Shown here one piece after another: positions 23,423-33,963 of a stretch of DNA of 64,000 nucleotides. The DNA comes from Paralvinella palmiformis (taxonomy: Eukaryota; Annelida; Polychaeta; Terebellida; Alvinellidae). The notes below the pieces were generated by a model. It searched no databases. It saw only the letters and a program-made list of their open reading frames with translations, and was not told where the DNA came from. Made by a program: the position numbers and the translations under genes. Every line of letters begins with the position of its first letter. The first letter of the stretch is position 1. The DNA lies in NCBI GenBank assembly GCA_025642065.1, contig JAODUP010000008.1, positions 1,061,001 to 1,125,000 of the forward strand. The letters run 5' to 3'.

Positions 23423-23779
23423 TTTAACACTTAGATATAACAGTATCACTGGCCTATTTTGTTTTCAATTCAGTTGCAACAAATTTTCACCTGATCCAAA
23501 ATTTTCATTTATTTTTAATCTGCTATATTTCATCTGCCTACAATGGCTACATGTAAACATGAATTTGCAATAAAAATCAGTTGTTTTATAAAAAATGTTT
23601 ATTCAGTCCATGAAGCCCAATGCATTGAATGCTGCTTTGTTGAGTTACCTATAGCTATTTTCACTCTCACTATATAAATAAAATTTCAAATTATCGATAA
23701 CGCCCAGCCTGTAAACTGCAATGAATACAGCTTTTAATTGGTGACACCATTTAAATAGGTGGTGTGTTGTCTTAAGCTG

Positions 23780-24590
23780 AGATTCAATATACGTGGTTGA
23801 GTCTATGCATTATGCGAATCTGACAAAAAATGGAAAAAGTACAAGCGTGATTCCACATATGCGACCGCGTATGTGATTTCCTATATTTTTATGACACAGG
23901 TCATAACATTCTGGATTCAACCATCTGATCGAGTGTCCAGGCAGGCTTTCCCCCAAAAAATGGGTCACAAAGTGAGAGGGGTGTCCAAAACAAATAGATA
24001 CCGCAATGTCATATACGTTACTGCAATGTCACATACTGCGTATATGGAATCTCAGTATACGAATCCAACAAAAAATGGGAAACGTAAATGTACGAGCATG
24101 ATTCTATAGATCTATATGCCGCTGCATATGCAACAAAATGGACGGTTGAATCCAGAATTTTATGATCTGGTCATAAAATTCTGAATTCAATCATCTGATT
24201 CGAGTGTCCAGGCAGGCTTTCCCAAGAAAAATAGGTAAGAAGGTGAGAGGTGTGTCCGAAACACATGTATTCCACAATATCGCATACGCATGCAGCATAT
24301 GTGGAATCTTGGCTTTAGGCATAGCTGGCACTCACAGGCAGCTTTGCATCACGGATTATATGGATAAGTATAGGAAAGCAGCAGGAAAAAAACATTATTT
24401 TAACTGGTTTGCTCATCAGGCATTCGCATACACAATTTTTGTCTCAAAAGGACATTTGCCAGAGTGGGCAAGTGATCGGCAATCAGCATTAGCCCGGCAT
24501 GAAATTTTATATTTGTCCTGGGCGTCCGGGCAACCGATTTTTTTTCCAGCCCTGCCTGTAATGACTATATCAGTATCATCATCATGAGTA
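23780..24590. repeat. Unclassified repeat made of two diverged modules
   Basis: The block GTGTCCAGGCAGGCTTTCCC followed by GTGAGAGG...GTGTCC appears at about 23933 and again at about 24207. Each is preceded by a TCATAAC/AATTCTGRATTCAA segment, and GTGGAATCT-like pieces recur. A 127-codon plus-strand ORF (24204-24587) crosses the second module; I recognise no domain in it and think it incidental or a decayed element. Confidence 0.5.
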
Positions 24591-25061
24591 TGAATATGAT
24601 TATTATATCAATTTTCATGATATACAAACCACCTGTTTATAAATTAAAGATATTTTACATTACATTTGAAAGCTAAATAAAATATATGTGATGCCCAATT
24701 AGACTCCTAGTCCTATAGAAATCCCAGGAAAAGTCTAGGACTAGTAGGAGTAGATATATTTGACATGAAATGATGACTAGAATAAGGTTGAATCTCCCTG
24801 CACATGCATGCACACACACACACACACACACACCAGTTTCTAGACGTTTCGTAACCAAACTGTTGTGTATCATACCATTTCGTAACCAGAGGGATACCAG
24901 TTTATAACCACAAGCATACCAGTTCATAACCAAGTTGATACTACTTCGTACCTATGTCTTCATTAATTAAATACTAAAATATATAATGTTCTGTCACCAC
25001 CAAGGGGTAAAATTATAATACAAAGCACACAAAAAGATTTAATATCAATATTTATTGATGT
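24591..25061. other. Intergenic, (CA)n at 24808-24832
   Basis: A (CA)n run and repeated AACCA segments near 24850-24945. No gene. Confidence 0.5.
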
Positions 25062-25430
25062 CTAGGCCACACTTTTATCTACAATAAGTTCATTGATCCT
25101 GCTACATGCCCTTAATAATAAGACTGATTTTTCTCTATTTGTGAAAGACTCCCAAGTGGAGAATATCTTAGCTTGTAATTGTTTGTATATCTTGCGTTGA
25201 TATCTTTTGAACTTTGGCGCAGACACTATAGTCTCATCTGGAGATGAATAGTGCAAGCCTCACATTGTAGGAGAGGTACCAACACATAGAATCTAGGTCG
25301 TTGTTGGTTCGAACAGCCTTCTTGAATATCAACCATGTCAGTGGTGGCCACACAGTGTTGTCTATCCATTTGCATCGCATGTAAAAGATGAGGTTTTGTA
25401 TGTCACCATTATAGTGCAGTCATCACCTTC
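25062..25430 (-). pseudogene. Second MULE transposase fragment (C-terminal part)
   Basis: Read on the minus strand from about 25390: KWIDNTVWPPLTWLIF and KKAVRTNNDLDS, the WPPSSWSVF / RTNNDVEGWH region of MULE transposases. A shifted frame then gives KFKRYQRKIYKQLQAKIFST and LLRAC, matching the family's C-terminal helix block. Orientation is opposite to the 20.4-kb fragment, so this is a separate insertion. Confidence 0.7.
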
Positions 25431-25827
25431 ATGAACTAATGGCAAGCTACAATCCCTGCATCTCCATGTAAAGAGTTCAACCTCATCATACACCTGCACT
25501 GTGAAATAAATGAAATAACGTAATTATTTAATGTCAATCAACCAATCAGTTATACACCAAGCAACCTCAGTTACCAGCATATATTTATATTATATATACA
25601 TATACCATATAATATACGATATGTATTAGATATGTTGTGGTCTTACATCACCTTGACAGTGAATACAAGGAAAACAGTGCTCTAAATCAAGATGCCGTCT
25701 TTTAGGTCAAGACAACACATTAAATTCACTAATAAAGTTTGACATTCTTTCAATGTTCAAGCGCAATATTTGTCAACATAATATTTGTACAATCAACTGC
25801 AGATACTGATGATCTATCTCTTGTCTT

Positions 25828-25975
25828 TTTGAAGTTTGGAGAAGAGACCCCTGGCTGTTGCCTATTGGGCACAGTCACCTAGTTTTGACTTCTATATAAT
25901 CTGTCTTGTTGAAGTTTGGGTAGAGACCCCTGGCTGTCACAGAATGAGCACAGCCACCTGGTGTTGATTTCTGTG
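25828..25975. repeat. Two-copy tandem repeat, about 80 bp
   Basis: TTGAAGTTTGG...AGAGACCCCTGGCTGT...GCACAG(T/C)CACCT is present twice in tandem, diverged by about 15-20%. Confidence 0.7.
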
Positions 25976-27198
25976 TTGAGCTATCTATTTTGTCATCTGG
26001 TTTATATACAGATTTTCTGCTGAAACTGTTATAATACTTTCATTGTAATATTATCGCAATTGAAATTAACAAACTTCAAGTATAAATAGTTAATTGCTGT
26101 TTCATTGTATCTTAAACTTGTGAGGAGATCAATTGAAGTTTTCGAAGTGCCAATTGTGAGAGAAACCTTTGATCTGAATCATCCAGCTAACATCACAGAA
26201 GTAAGTAGATGGAAACATAGATTTAATGCAATTCACACTCTGTCTAGCTTTTGGTAATGAAATGGTATGGCTTTGGTTATGAAACGGTATCGTTTTGGGA
26301 TACAAAATGGTATGGTTTGGGGTTATGAAGACTGAGGAAATTAGCATTTGTCTGAATGGTTGATTATTCACCATTTACAATCTTATATTAGGTGGGAAAT
26401 TCTGTAATTGAACATTATAAGTGTTAATAATTATGTCAGCAAACATCCTTTTGGCTTTGGCTAAAACAAAAAAATTGGTAAGGGTCCTTTTGATTGATTG
26501 ACAGTTTCAGTTATACCATTGTCTCTCACACAAAGAGAGACGATTATGAAACACAAACAATTGCTGAGCCTAAAGTGAAGTAAATCTACTTATTATTGCA
26601 GTGTTTCCTCTGGGAAAAAATGAACGTGAGGTGGTACAGGAAAGTGCCAAAGATGCGAAGCCGGGGGATGGGTTTATGCAGTCAGTAATCTTGGTTCTCT
26701 TTGTTCAGGCAAAGCTGCCACAAATGTTGTATCCTTCCTTGCTACATCTCATATGGCAGTTTCGGTTCCTTTGATAGACTTTTCAAACAAGGTCACCAAA
26801 GTTGACCTCCATTGGTGCAAGACTAAACCCTGATAATGTGATATGCACACTGCGAGGTGGTCCTTCTGGAGGCGGTTCTTCAGTGGGTTCCTCACCTGAA
26901 GCACAAACTAAACATGCCATGTCTAACTTTTGTATATCATGTGGTAGGCAACTATCATAATTATGATGAATCACATGTTTTAGCGAAATAAATTCACAAG
27001 ATAAGCTATAAACTCCAGACGGAATGTGGACGCGGAAGCCTTCATTTTTTTTACTAACAGCTTTCCACCCATAACATGTTAAATTTGTTTTTTAAATATA
27101 TTTACACAGCCATCTGATTATTATTCAGATAATAATAATAAGATAATTTGTTCCAGTAATTCATCCTGATCTGTGTGAATGACTAGTTCTCATATCCA
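25976..27198. other. Intergenic, no recognised gene
   Basis: A Pro-rich 63-codon minus-strand ORF at 26783-26974 is unsupported by splice or family evidence. Confidence 0.4.
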
Positions 27199-27378
27199 AG
27201 GAGTGCCTCCATGGTCTAGCGGTAGTGTGTTAGATCACTACCACCCTGGTCAAATCTCGGCATGAACATATCTGAAGGGTGTTTCACCTTTGACTTTGTC
27301 TCATTACCTTTGGAGGTCGCTCAGCCCATTTAGCCTGCCATGTGCACAAAAGTGGCCGTAAAATATCAATCATCATCA
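27199..27378 (+). mobile_element. Family A SINE with 11-bp TSD
   Basis: Head TGCCTCCATGGTCTAGCGGT, B-box-like CAAATCTCGGC, body AAGGGTGTTTCACCTTTGAC to GTGCACAAAAGTGGCC, tail (ATC)n. TCTCATATCCA flanks it at 27188-27198 and 27379-27389. The A-box/B-box arrangement indicates a tRNA-derived pol III promoter. Confidence 0.9.
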
Positions 27379-27389
27379 TCTCATATCCA

Positions 27390-28257
27390 TGCACTGTTCC
27401 TTAACTAATAGTGCACTGTACCCTCTAGATCTGCTGTAATCCTTAAATCTAAGTTTGAAGATACTACTTATCTTCACAACCATTTGATGTTTCCAACAAA
27501 CAGATTGAAACTTACTGGTGGAGAACAATCATTCCACTTCTGCAGTGTCCATTGGCATGGTTAGTGCAATGGCAGCTACTAGTAGTTGACAGGGACAAAA
27601 GCAGTATCTAAGTTGATACAACATAGATCTAGGCTAGGTATACACCAACAGCTGAGTTGCCAGTACAATGTGCCAAAACATGCCAAATGATGCCATTAGT
27701 ATTAATATTGCCTGGTAAACCCAGCATACCATCAGATTTTTTGAAATGTTCATGAAAGTTTTTGTTTCATTGATAAATTATCTTTGTGGACCTATCTAAT
27801 AATTTGGAGTTATGGATATTGACAGATATTGTTTTGTGGCTTTGGTGGTTAGCATTCAATATATGTTTAGGTTATCTTTACCAAATACACAAAAGTAAAA
27901 CTGCATTTTTTTTAAAGCAGTCAGTCAGAAAACATCGGGAATTGATCATATGAAGCATATGTGACCAGTATATACCTGTTATAAGTTGAAAAGTAAAAAC
28001 CTTTTAATGTAATTTAAATGTCACAGGAAAAGGTTTCCCAAATTAACTAAATATATTTTAATTTGTTTCTAGAAATAAAGTTACGGTGGTTTTAAAACTT
28101 GCTCTGCTAGTATCTCACATGGATAAATATGCCACAGCTTTAATCGAGAATCTTCGGAATGTGATGTCATCTTTGACAAACATAGATGCCAAACACTAAC
28201 CATGGCCTTGGTTAACCTGTGTTACATATTCTAAATTGTCTTTGTTAAACATGTAAA
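27390..28257. other. Intergenic, nothing recognised
   Basis: No repeat or exon signature seen. Confidence 0.4.
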
Positions 28258-28547
28258 ATGGTGCGTTGTGCCACTTATTATTGTGCAAATGGATCTGCCA
28301 GTGGATGGAGTGTACATTAATTCCCCAAAACAAGACTCGTTTGCATGTTTGGCTGCAAAACCTGAACAGAGTGCAGTGGAAGGCAACTTGCCACAGCAAG
28401 CTCTGCGTGAAACACTTTGAGGAATGTATGTTGGTTATTTCACTGTCTTTGGCATGATCAATTGTATATGACATGAATAGTGTCAGGCTCACAGAAGATG
28501 CCATTCCAACCATATTTGTCAAACAGCGTGATGCTAACCCCAAATGA
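28258..28547 (+). pseudogene. Isolated THAP-domain relic
   Basis: ATG at 28258 gives MVRCATYYCANGSASGWSVH, then a stop. In a shifted frame WLQNLNRVQWKATCHSKLCV and KHFEE follow, and in another RLTEDAIPTIF to a stop at 28545-28547. That is the full C2CH THAP zinc-finger order: paired N-terminal Cys, a W, C..H, and the C-terminal A-V/I-P-T-I/L-F box. THAP domains bind DNA and occur in P/Kolobok transposases and in host factors. No catalytic part follows. Confidence 0.75.
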
Positions 28548-28723
28548 ATCAGCAGTTTGATGGAGAAATTGAATAGAAAACTGGTATGTATGAGCGATAC
28601 TAGGGTAATCTTGAGAGTAAACCCTATTGGACATTCACCAGTTTACACATTTGTGAATAAGGAAATTTAACTTATTCACCAAAAAATACAAATTTACTTA
28701 GGCCTACTCAAAGCTTCTTATGG

Positions 28724-28913
28724 GGATGCCTCCATGGTCTAGTTGGTAGTGTGTTGGACCACAGATCACTACCACCTGAGTTTGAATCTCGGCATGGGCA
28801 TATCTAAAGGGTGTTTCATCTTTAATGCTGCTTCATTACTTTTGGAGGTCACTCAGTTCATTTAGCCTACTATTTGCTCAAAAGTGGCCATAAAACATCA
28901 ATCATCATCATCA
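28724..28913 (+). mobile_element. Family A SINE with 10-bp TSD
   Basis: Same head and body as at 27199. CTTCTTATGG flanks it at 28714-28723 and 28917-28926. The body reads GTGTTTCATCTTTAATGC to AAAAGTGGCCATAAAACATC with an (ATC)n tail. Confidence 0.9.
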
Positions 28914-29423
28914 AAACTTCTTATGGCTGTGTATTGTAGACACTATTATACTGTTAAGATAGTGGATGTTCCACAGAGGGTGGCACATTCCTGTATAGGA
29001 CACATATGGTAGAGCCCCCATCCACCTGGCTCCTGTGTACTGACAAATATCACTTTATTTTAAATGAAGTTAAGTGATAGGAAGAGATAAATATCTGCAT
29101 TCATGCACCAGTATGTTGACTTATCAATTAATCTTAAAGGGGAACTTTGCTCTATTCATATCAATAAATGACGTTTTTCTTTATACTATATTGTCAATCA
29201 TTAAATAAAAGTTATTATCAACATGTTTATATATAAAAACCGCTGCGTTCTAATATAGTTTTCATGCATGGAAGACGGTCTGATATTCTGCAGCAACTGA
29301 GCTTCGAAATTGGCACCATTTATTTTCTCGACCTTGACCTTGCCTTGTGACGTCACCAGTGCTTAGCTCTGTGAATCATCTCATATATCCTTGTATGTTT
29401 TAACCAACAGAAAAGCCATCAAA

Positions 29424-29608
29424 ATCCTGACTTGTTGCGCACCAAACTGTCTGCTTACGGAGTAACCAAATCCTGGATACTCCTTTTTCACACTGCCATG
29501 AGATAATAAATTTAAATTGGATAGTTGGTTGAAGAAACTAAAATTATTTCATCTCCCTGCAAGACAAGTTCGGATCTGTCAATGTCATTTCAAGCCTGAT
29601 TTATTTCA
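29424..29608 (+). pseudogene. THAP-domain relic inside the TTAA element
   Basis: Reads LTCCAPNCLLTE, stop, then GYSFFTLP, then DSWLKKLKLFHLPARQ and VRICQCHFKPDLF. Cys-x4-Cys, the SFFTLP strand, the W and the C-x-C-H-F-x-P-D ending match THAP order. A stop and a shift break it. It starts 57 bp after the shared subterminal motif. Confidence 0.7.
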
Positions 29609-30449
29609 CATTTTGTTATGGTTACATAGATGGGCATCTTTAAACAGGATTAAACAAATAAGACTAGGTCCATGTAGTTGGTTTCTCATTTAGGTAACAT
29701 GGACACATTTGTATTTGCCATATTAACTCCCTTAAAATATGTTTCCTTCAAAGAAAAAAATTATTCCTGATGTTTGTACCACATAATGTTTGCACTTTAG
29801 TTTTAATTATTCATATAAAATCACTTAGTGCCTAATGTGAAATGTAACATGGACTATTTAATTATCTGCCAACCAATTTAGCAAGATACATCTGAATTAA
29901 GTTGATTATTTTGAGCTACAAAATAACTTTTAGCCAACAAATACTTCAATCTTAATTGGGCTAAAAGCATTAACGTGTAACACCTACATGTTCATTTCAC
30001 AAGCTAGTGTAATATGTCTATTTCAAATAAGAAATTGTCTAATTACAGCCAATAAATGAATAAAACATTGCTTTTGCATGGAAATTGGGGTGGGGTGGAT
30101 TATATGGATAATGTATAAATATACAAGAAAATATTGCTTTGTTTTGTGCAACTTGCCTCAGTAGTAAATTAGTTATAATATTGATTGAACATTGAAGTGG
30201 AATTATTTGAATTGCCTTGAAATATACATATTAATCTTGTAACTTGTGAAAAACTAATGACTATAGAAGTTGAATGTTTTGTCAAAATGACTTCACTTTG
30301 TGAAGTATATGTAGATGCTTATTTTTTGTTTAAACCATATCTCATATTGACAAGGGTATATATTACCTAGCTGTCTCAATAAAATGTGTTGCATGTGTGT
30401 AATATCATTGACATGATACAGCTATGTATTAAGTATTTAATTAATATAT

Positions 30450-30492
<43 letters not shown>

Positions 30493-30909
30493 ATGTGTAA
30501 TGCCATAGAATCAGAATAAATATTTGAAATGTGAAAGTACTGAATATAAAAGATCTCAACTGTAAAATATTAACAGTTCATTTATCAGACTAAATATTTT
30601 CATGATATCCCTGATATACACCATCTTCTTCGGGGTGTGTGTTTTTTATTGATTGTTGAACCCATGATGGTATAGTAATTCTGTTTTTGGGGCCAGATTT
30701 CCCATAAACTCAATAAGTGAACTGCCTGTATGATCTGTAAAGAATCAAACACGAATAAAGTGTTCTTCGGTGATGTGAATTTTGTCTTGGTTATTTAAAT
30801 TCCAGAGTAGATTTAAAGTCTAGAATAGATCTACAAATACAATGTCTGAAGTAACAAGATCTAAGCTGCATGTATATGTTTTGATAATTCACAATAACAT
30901 GTACATTCT

Positions 30910-31150
30910 ATAGACGCTAGCTGTAGGCATTGAAACGCATTGCTTGCACGAACACCATTCTGAAATGACAGCTGACAACTCCGACTCGATGTTGATTGTT
31001 CTCAGTATTTATGAACTCTGTTTCTGTGTCACTCTTAGTACTTTCAGTAATTGATAAATCAGAATGATAATATACTGGTTCAAAATCATAAGGTGGAATA
31101 TTTGAGGCTATGACCCGGTATTTATGACAATATACAAAGTACTCCAACAC
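30910..31150 (-). pseudogene. P2X7-C-like cysteine-motif ORF relic
   Basis: From ATG 31150 the minus-strand frame reads RVIASNIPPYDFEPVYYHSD, an acidic stretch, then NNQHRVG. A neighbouring frame continues EWCSCKQCVSMPT. The order HRVG...WC-C-x2-C-x3-PT resembles the zinc-binding C-terminal (ballast-type) domain of P2X7 receptors and similar orphan invertebrate proteins. About 20 nt of insertion breaks the frame. It reads toward the THAP relic, starting 49 bp after the shared subterminal motif. Confidence 0.5.
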
Positions 31151-31422
31151 AAGAAGCCGGTATGTTTACATGTTGGAACCATAACCGAAAGTCGGTACGC
31201 TAAGCACTGGTGACGTATCACTCGCTGATTGGCTGACATATCTTGGAGCTGGAGATTAATGGCTTCAAATATTACTGATAAATCTGGTGGAATTTTACTA
31301 TAAAATATGCTTTCTTGCTGCTAAATGCCAAAAAAATGCCAGTAGTAATCAGTATAGAAACCCATACACTTTAAAACAGGCAGCATACATTGCCAATATC
31401 CAAACCTGAAATACTCCTTTAA

Positions 31423-32545
31423 ATACCAACACAAACAAATATCAGCTAATTCCCTATTTTAAGCTCATCCCATAATGGGGGAAGTCTCATGTGATTTCAG
31501 ATTGTTTGTAAACACAGACACATGTCAGGGACAATGGATGCAATCTGAATTAATCAGTAAAACAAAATTGCCACCCAGTTCCAATGTCATCTTAATGCTA
31601 AATCGAACTGTATTAAAAAAGTTTGATGAATTTTGCATTGTCCCATGACTATGAGATTGCCTGACCCCTGGACTAGGTGTCCTACTGAGCTGAATTCTTT
31701 TCGAGGATATTGGCACTAGAAGTTTGGAATTATTATTATTATTAAATTGAAAAAAGCTGCTTGTCATATCAACATGGAAACTATGTTTTATTGCCTAGGG
31801 CAAAAATAGGGATGAGGCTTAGTGTGTTAACAATGTCACGTGATCTTGTTGCCTCAGTTTTCAATGATCAGTAGATGTTTTTTTATTTATTGCTTTATAT
31901 TCGTTTTCAACAGATATAAAACAAATTAATGCCATAAAATAAGATAATAACTGAATATTACATTGCCATGACCTTCATTTATGCCTTAATAGGCTGAAAA
32001 TAGGGTTCAAACGGTACACACCAATATAACTTGTTGTGGACCAGGGTCAGCTGTCAGCAGCACAGGTGACTGCTCCGGATCCATGTCAGCACTTGCTGCA
32101 GCTAATTCTTTACAATTGATACTGTCTGTGACCTTTTGCACAAGTGGTTCAAAGTTGTAGAGCTTGATATCCCTGAGAAAGTCAAAACTTTCGTCAGAAT
32201 CTGAATTTTGTTTGTCAATTGGTCAGGACGCTTGTAAACAAAACTATGACACTACAGGATATTTTTCAAAGATGATGTCACACAATAATCCCTAGCGAGT
32301 GTAGTATACACTAGCAATGGCTCTTGAAAGTCTTTAGAATTAAGGATTTATGGAACATTTTTAATGGAAATATGATAGCTGGTGGTTAGAATTGATTTGT
32401 ATCATATTCATAGTGCATCCTTCAGACATCCTTGATTCACATTTGATATACTTTCTATTCATTTTAACTGGAAATGCTAAATAAAAAGCTAATGAATATT
32501 TTTCAGTTAAATTATTATATGCTTGATCAGGGCATCTGTTTGTAA
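31423..32545. other. Intergenic, nothing recognised
   Basis: AT-rich. An 80-codon minus-strand ORF at 31525-31767 is unsupported. Confidence 0.4.
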
Positions 32546-33501
32546 TCATAACTGGTTGAATCCCAAAAAGTTATTCTCGGAAACAAAATGCTTCTGTTTG
32601 ATATTTACACTTGAATGTTTCTGTTTCTCAATGTAAAATATTCCAAAGTGATCAGCCACATCATTAATTATAATTCCATTCATGGACTTTGGTAAAGTAG
32701 TATTTAAGTAGATATGACCTAATAATGTAGTGGTAGATGTAACTCTGGTAGGCTTTGTAATTTGAGAAAGAAAGCACAAGAAAAATGATATCAACATATG
32801 TGTTTGTCTTGTCATGATGGCCATAATTCAATAAATGTATATTGAAATCCCTAAGCAACTTACATTTTATATGTTTATGATTGATTATTTCCAGTAATTC
32901 AAATAAAGTTGAAGTGAAAACATCAAAATCAGCTCTTGACTGTGTATTTGGTTTATTTATGATTCCAATAATTTCATTGGATTTACCCTTAGTTTCATAT
33001 AAAATTTCAATACAAATTGACTCAAAATCAGAAACATTTCTCCGTTTGTACAGATTACCAGACAGACTAGCACATACCAATTTATTCTCAGCATTTAACA
33101 AACATTTAAAGCAAACAGGAAATAATAAGTTGTAAAAGATAATAAAAACTACATTACCAAAGTAATATAATTCATATTTTGTATAATAAACTCCTGACAT
33201 CTCTTCTTTGTGCTAAAAATTCATGATATCCTGGTAGACAAAAATAACCATCATTTGTATTTCCCAATACTTCACCTATTCCAAAGAAATGAAAGGCAAA
33301 ACTTTCAGCATGCAAGTCACATAGTAAACTATCCCAGTTTGAATTTAAACCATGGTAGTTTAAATGGAAATAAGATGACACATCCCGAATATTAGATAAT
33401 TGTTTTTGAAATTCATCTGGTTTATAATAATCACTCCCTGTTTTACTTGAATTAAAAGGTGACTCTTGGTCATCATCTTCATCATCATTATCATATCCCA
33501 T
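32546..33501 (-). pseudogene. Non-LTR retrotransposon endonuclease fragment
   Basis: Apurinic-type endonuclease motifs follow in order on the minus strand across three frames: YFHLNYHGLNSNWDSL, FGIGEV (catalytic Glu), LPGYHEFLA, then IGIINKPNTQSRADFD, RDFNIHLL (the GDFN motif with G to R), KPTRVTSTTTL, IINDVADHFGIFYI (terminal D-H). A foreign 138-bp segment (33027-33164) interrupts it after LPGYHEFLA. No reverse-transcriptase domain follows, so this is a truncated, mutated LINE. Confidence 0.85.
33027..33164 (-). repeat. Inverted repeat arm 1 (inside the LINE fragment)
   Basis: 138 bp, over 95% identical in inverted orientation to 33681-33819. It replaces part of the LINE endonuclease coding sequence. 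Confidence 0.9.
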
Positions 33502-33680
33502 TGCTCTGTATAACTTGAAATTGAACTCATCCCCCCCCCTCCCCTGATTTGGTCTAGAGTCAATTTAACCATAATAAAAATAATGATAAGAAACAAGGAT
33601 GGGATGCAGTTGGCCCATTACATTTGACATAAGCCATGAACCATGTAATGTGTTGCCTGCTAAGTCACAAGCACTATTCC

Positions 33681-33819
33681 TACTTTGGTAATGTAGTTTT
33701 TATTATGTTTTACAACTTATTATTTCCTGTTTGCTTTAAATGTTTGTTAAATGCTGAGAATAAATTGGTATGTGCTAGTCTGTCTGGTAATCTGTACCAA
33801 AGGAAGAAATGTTTCTGAT
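33681..33819 (+). repeat. Inverted repeat arm 2 (145 bp before the GCC1 start codon)
   Basis: The mate of 33027-33164, with one single-base indel and a few mismatches. Because it lies in the probable GCC1 5' region, arm 1 may be a copy of GCC1 upstream sequence, or both may be ends of a mobile foldback. Confidence 0.9.
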
Positions 33820-33963
33820 CTACCGAATATTCCCCTTAATCCGGTGTTGGATGTCTACTTAAACTGGGGGACTTTGTGTTACTTGCTCACTGTTTTTAAG
33901 CTAGACGTGTTTACTATTTTCAGGTTATGCTTGGAGTGAACTATTGCTAATCAGTCTTCCAGT

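Larger units (their letters stand above)
29134..31422. mobile_element. TTAA-flanked DNA transposon relic, Kolobok-like, 2.28 kb
   Basis: TTAA occurs at 29134-29137 and 31419-31422. The inner ends are AGGGGAACTTT (from 29138) and, inverted, AGGAGTATTTC (from 31418). A perfect 18-bp subterminal inverted repeat (ACGTCACCAGTGCTTAGC at 29350-29367, reversed at 31199-31216) lies 212 and 202 bp from the ends. A THAP relic reads inward from the left and a Cys-motif ORF inward from the right. TTAA target duplication plus THAP points to the Kolobok superfamily; that is an inference from family knowledge. No intact transposase remains, and the middle is AT-rich with a (TA)n run at 30446-30489. Confidence 0.7.

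Noticed and set aside
24204..24587. 127-codon plus-strand ORF
   Set aside because: Lies across a two-module repeat and shows no recognisable domain. Kept only as part of the repeat.
28196..28543. 115-codon minus-strand ORF
   Set aside because: Shadow of the plus-strand THAP relic, which has clear family motifs.
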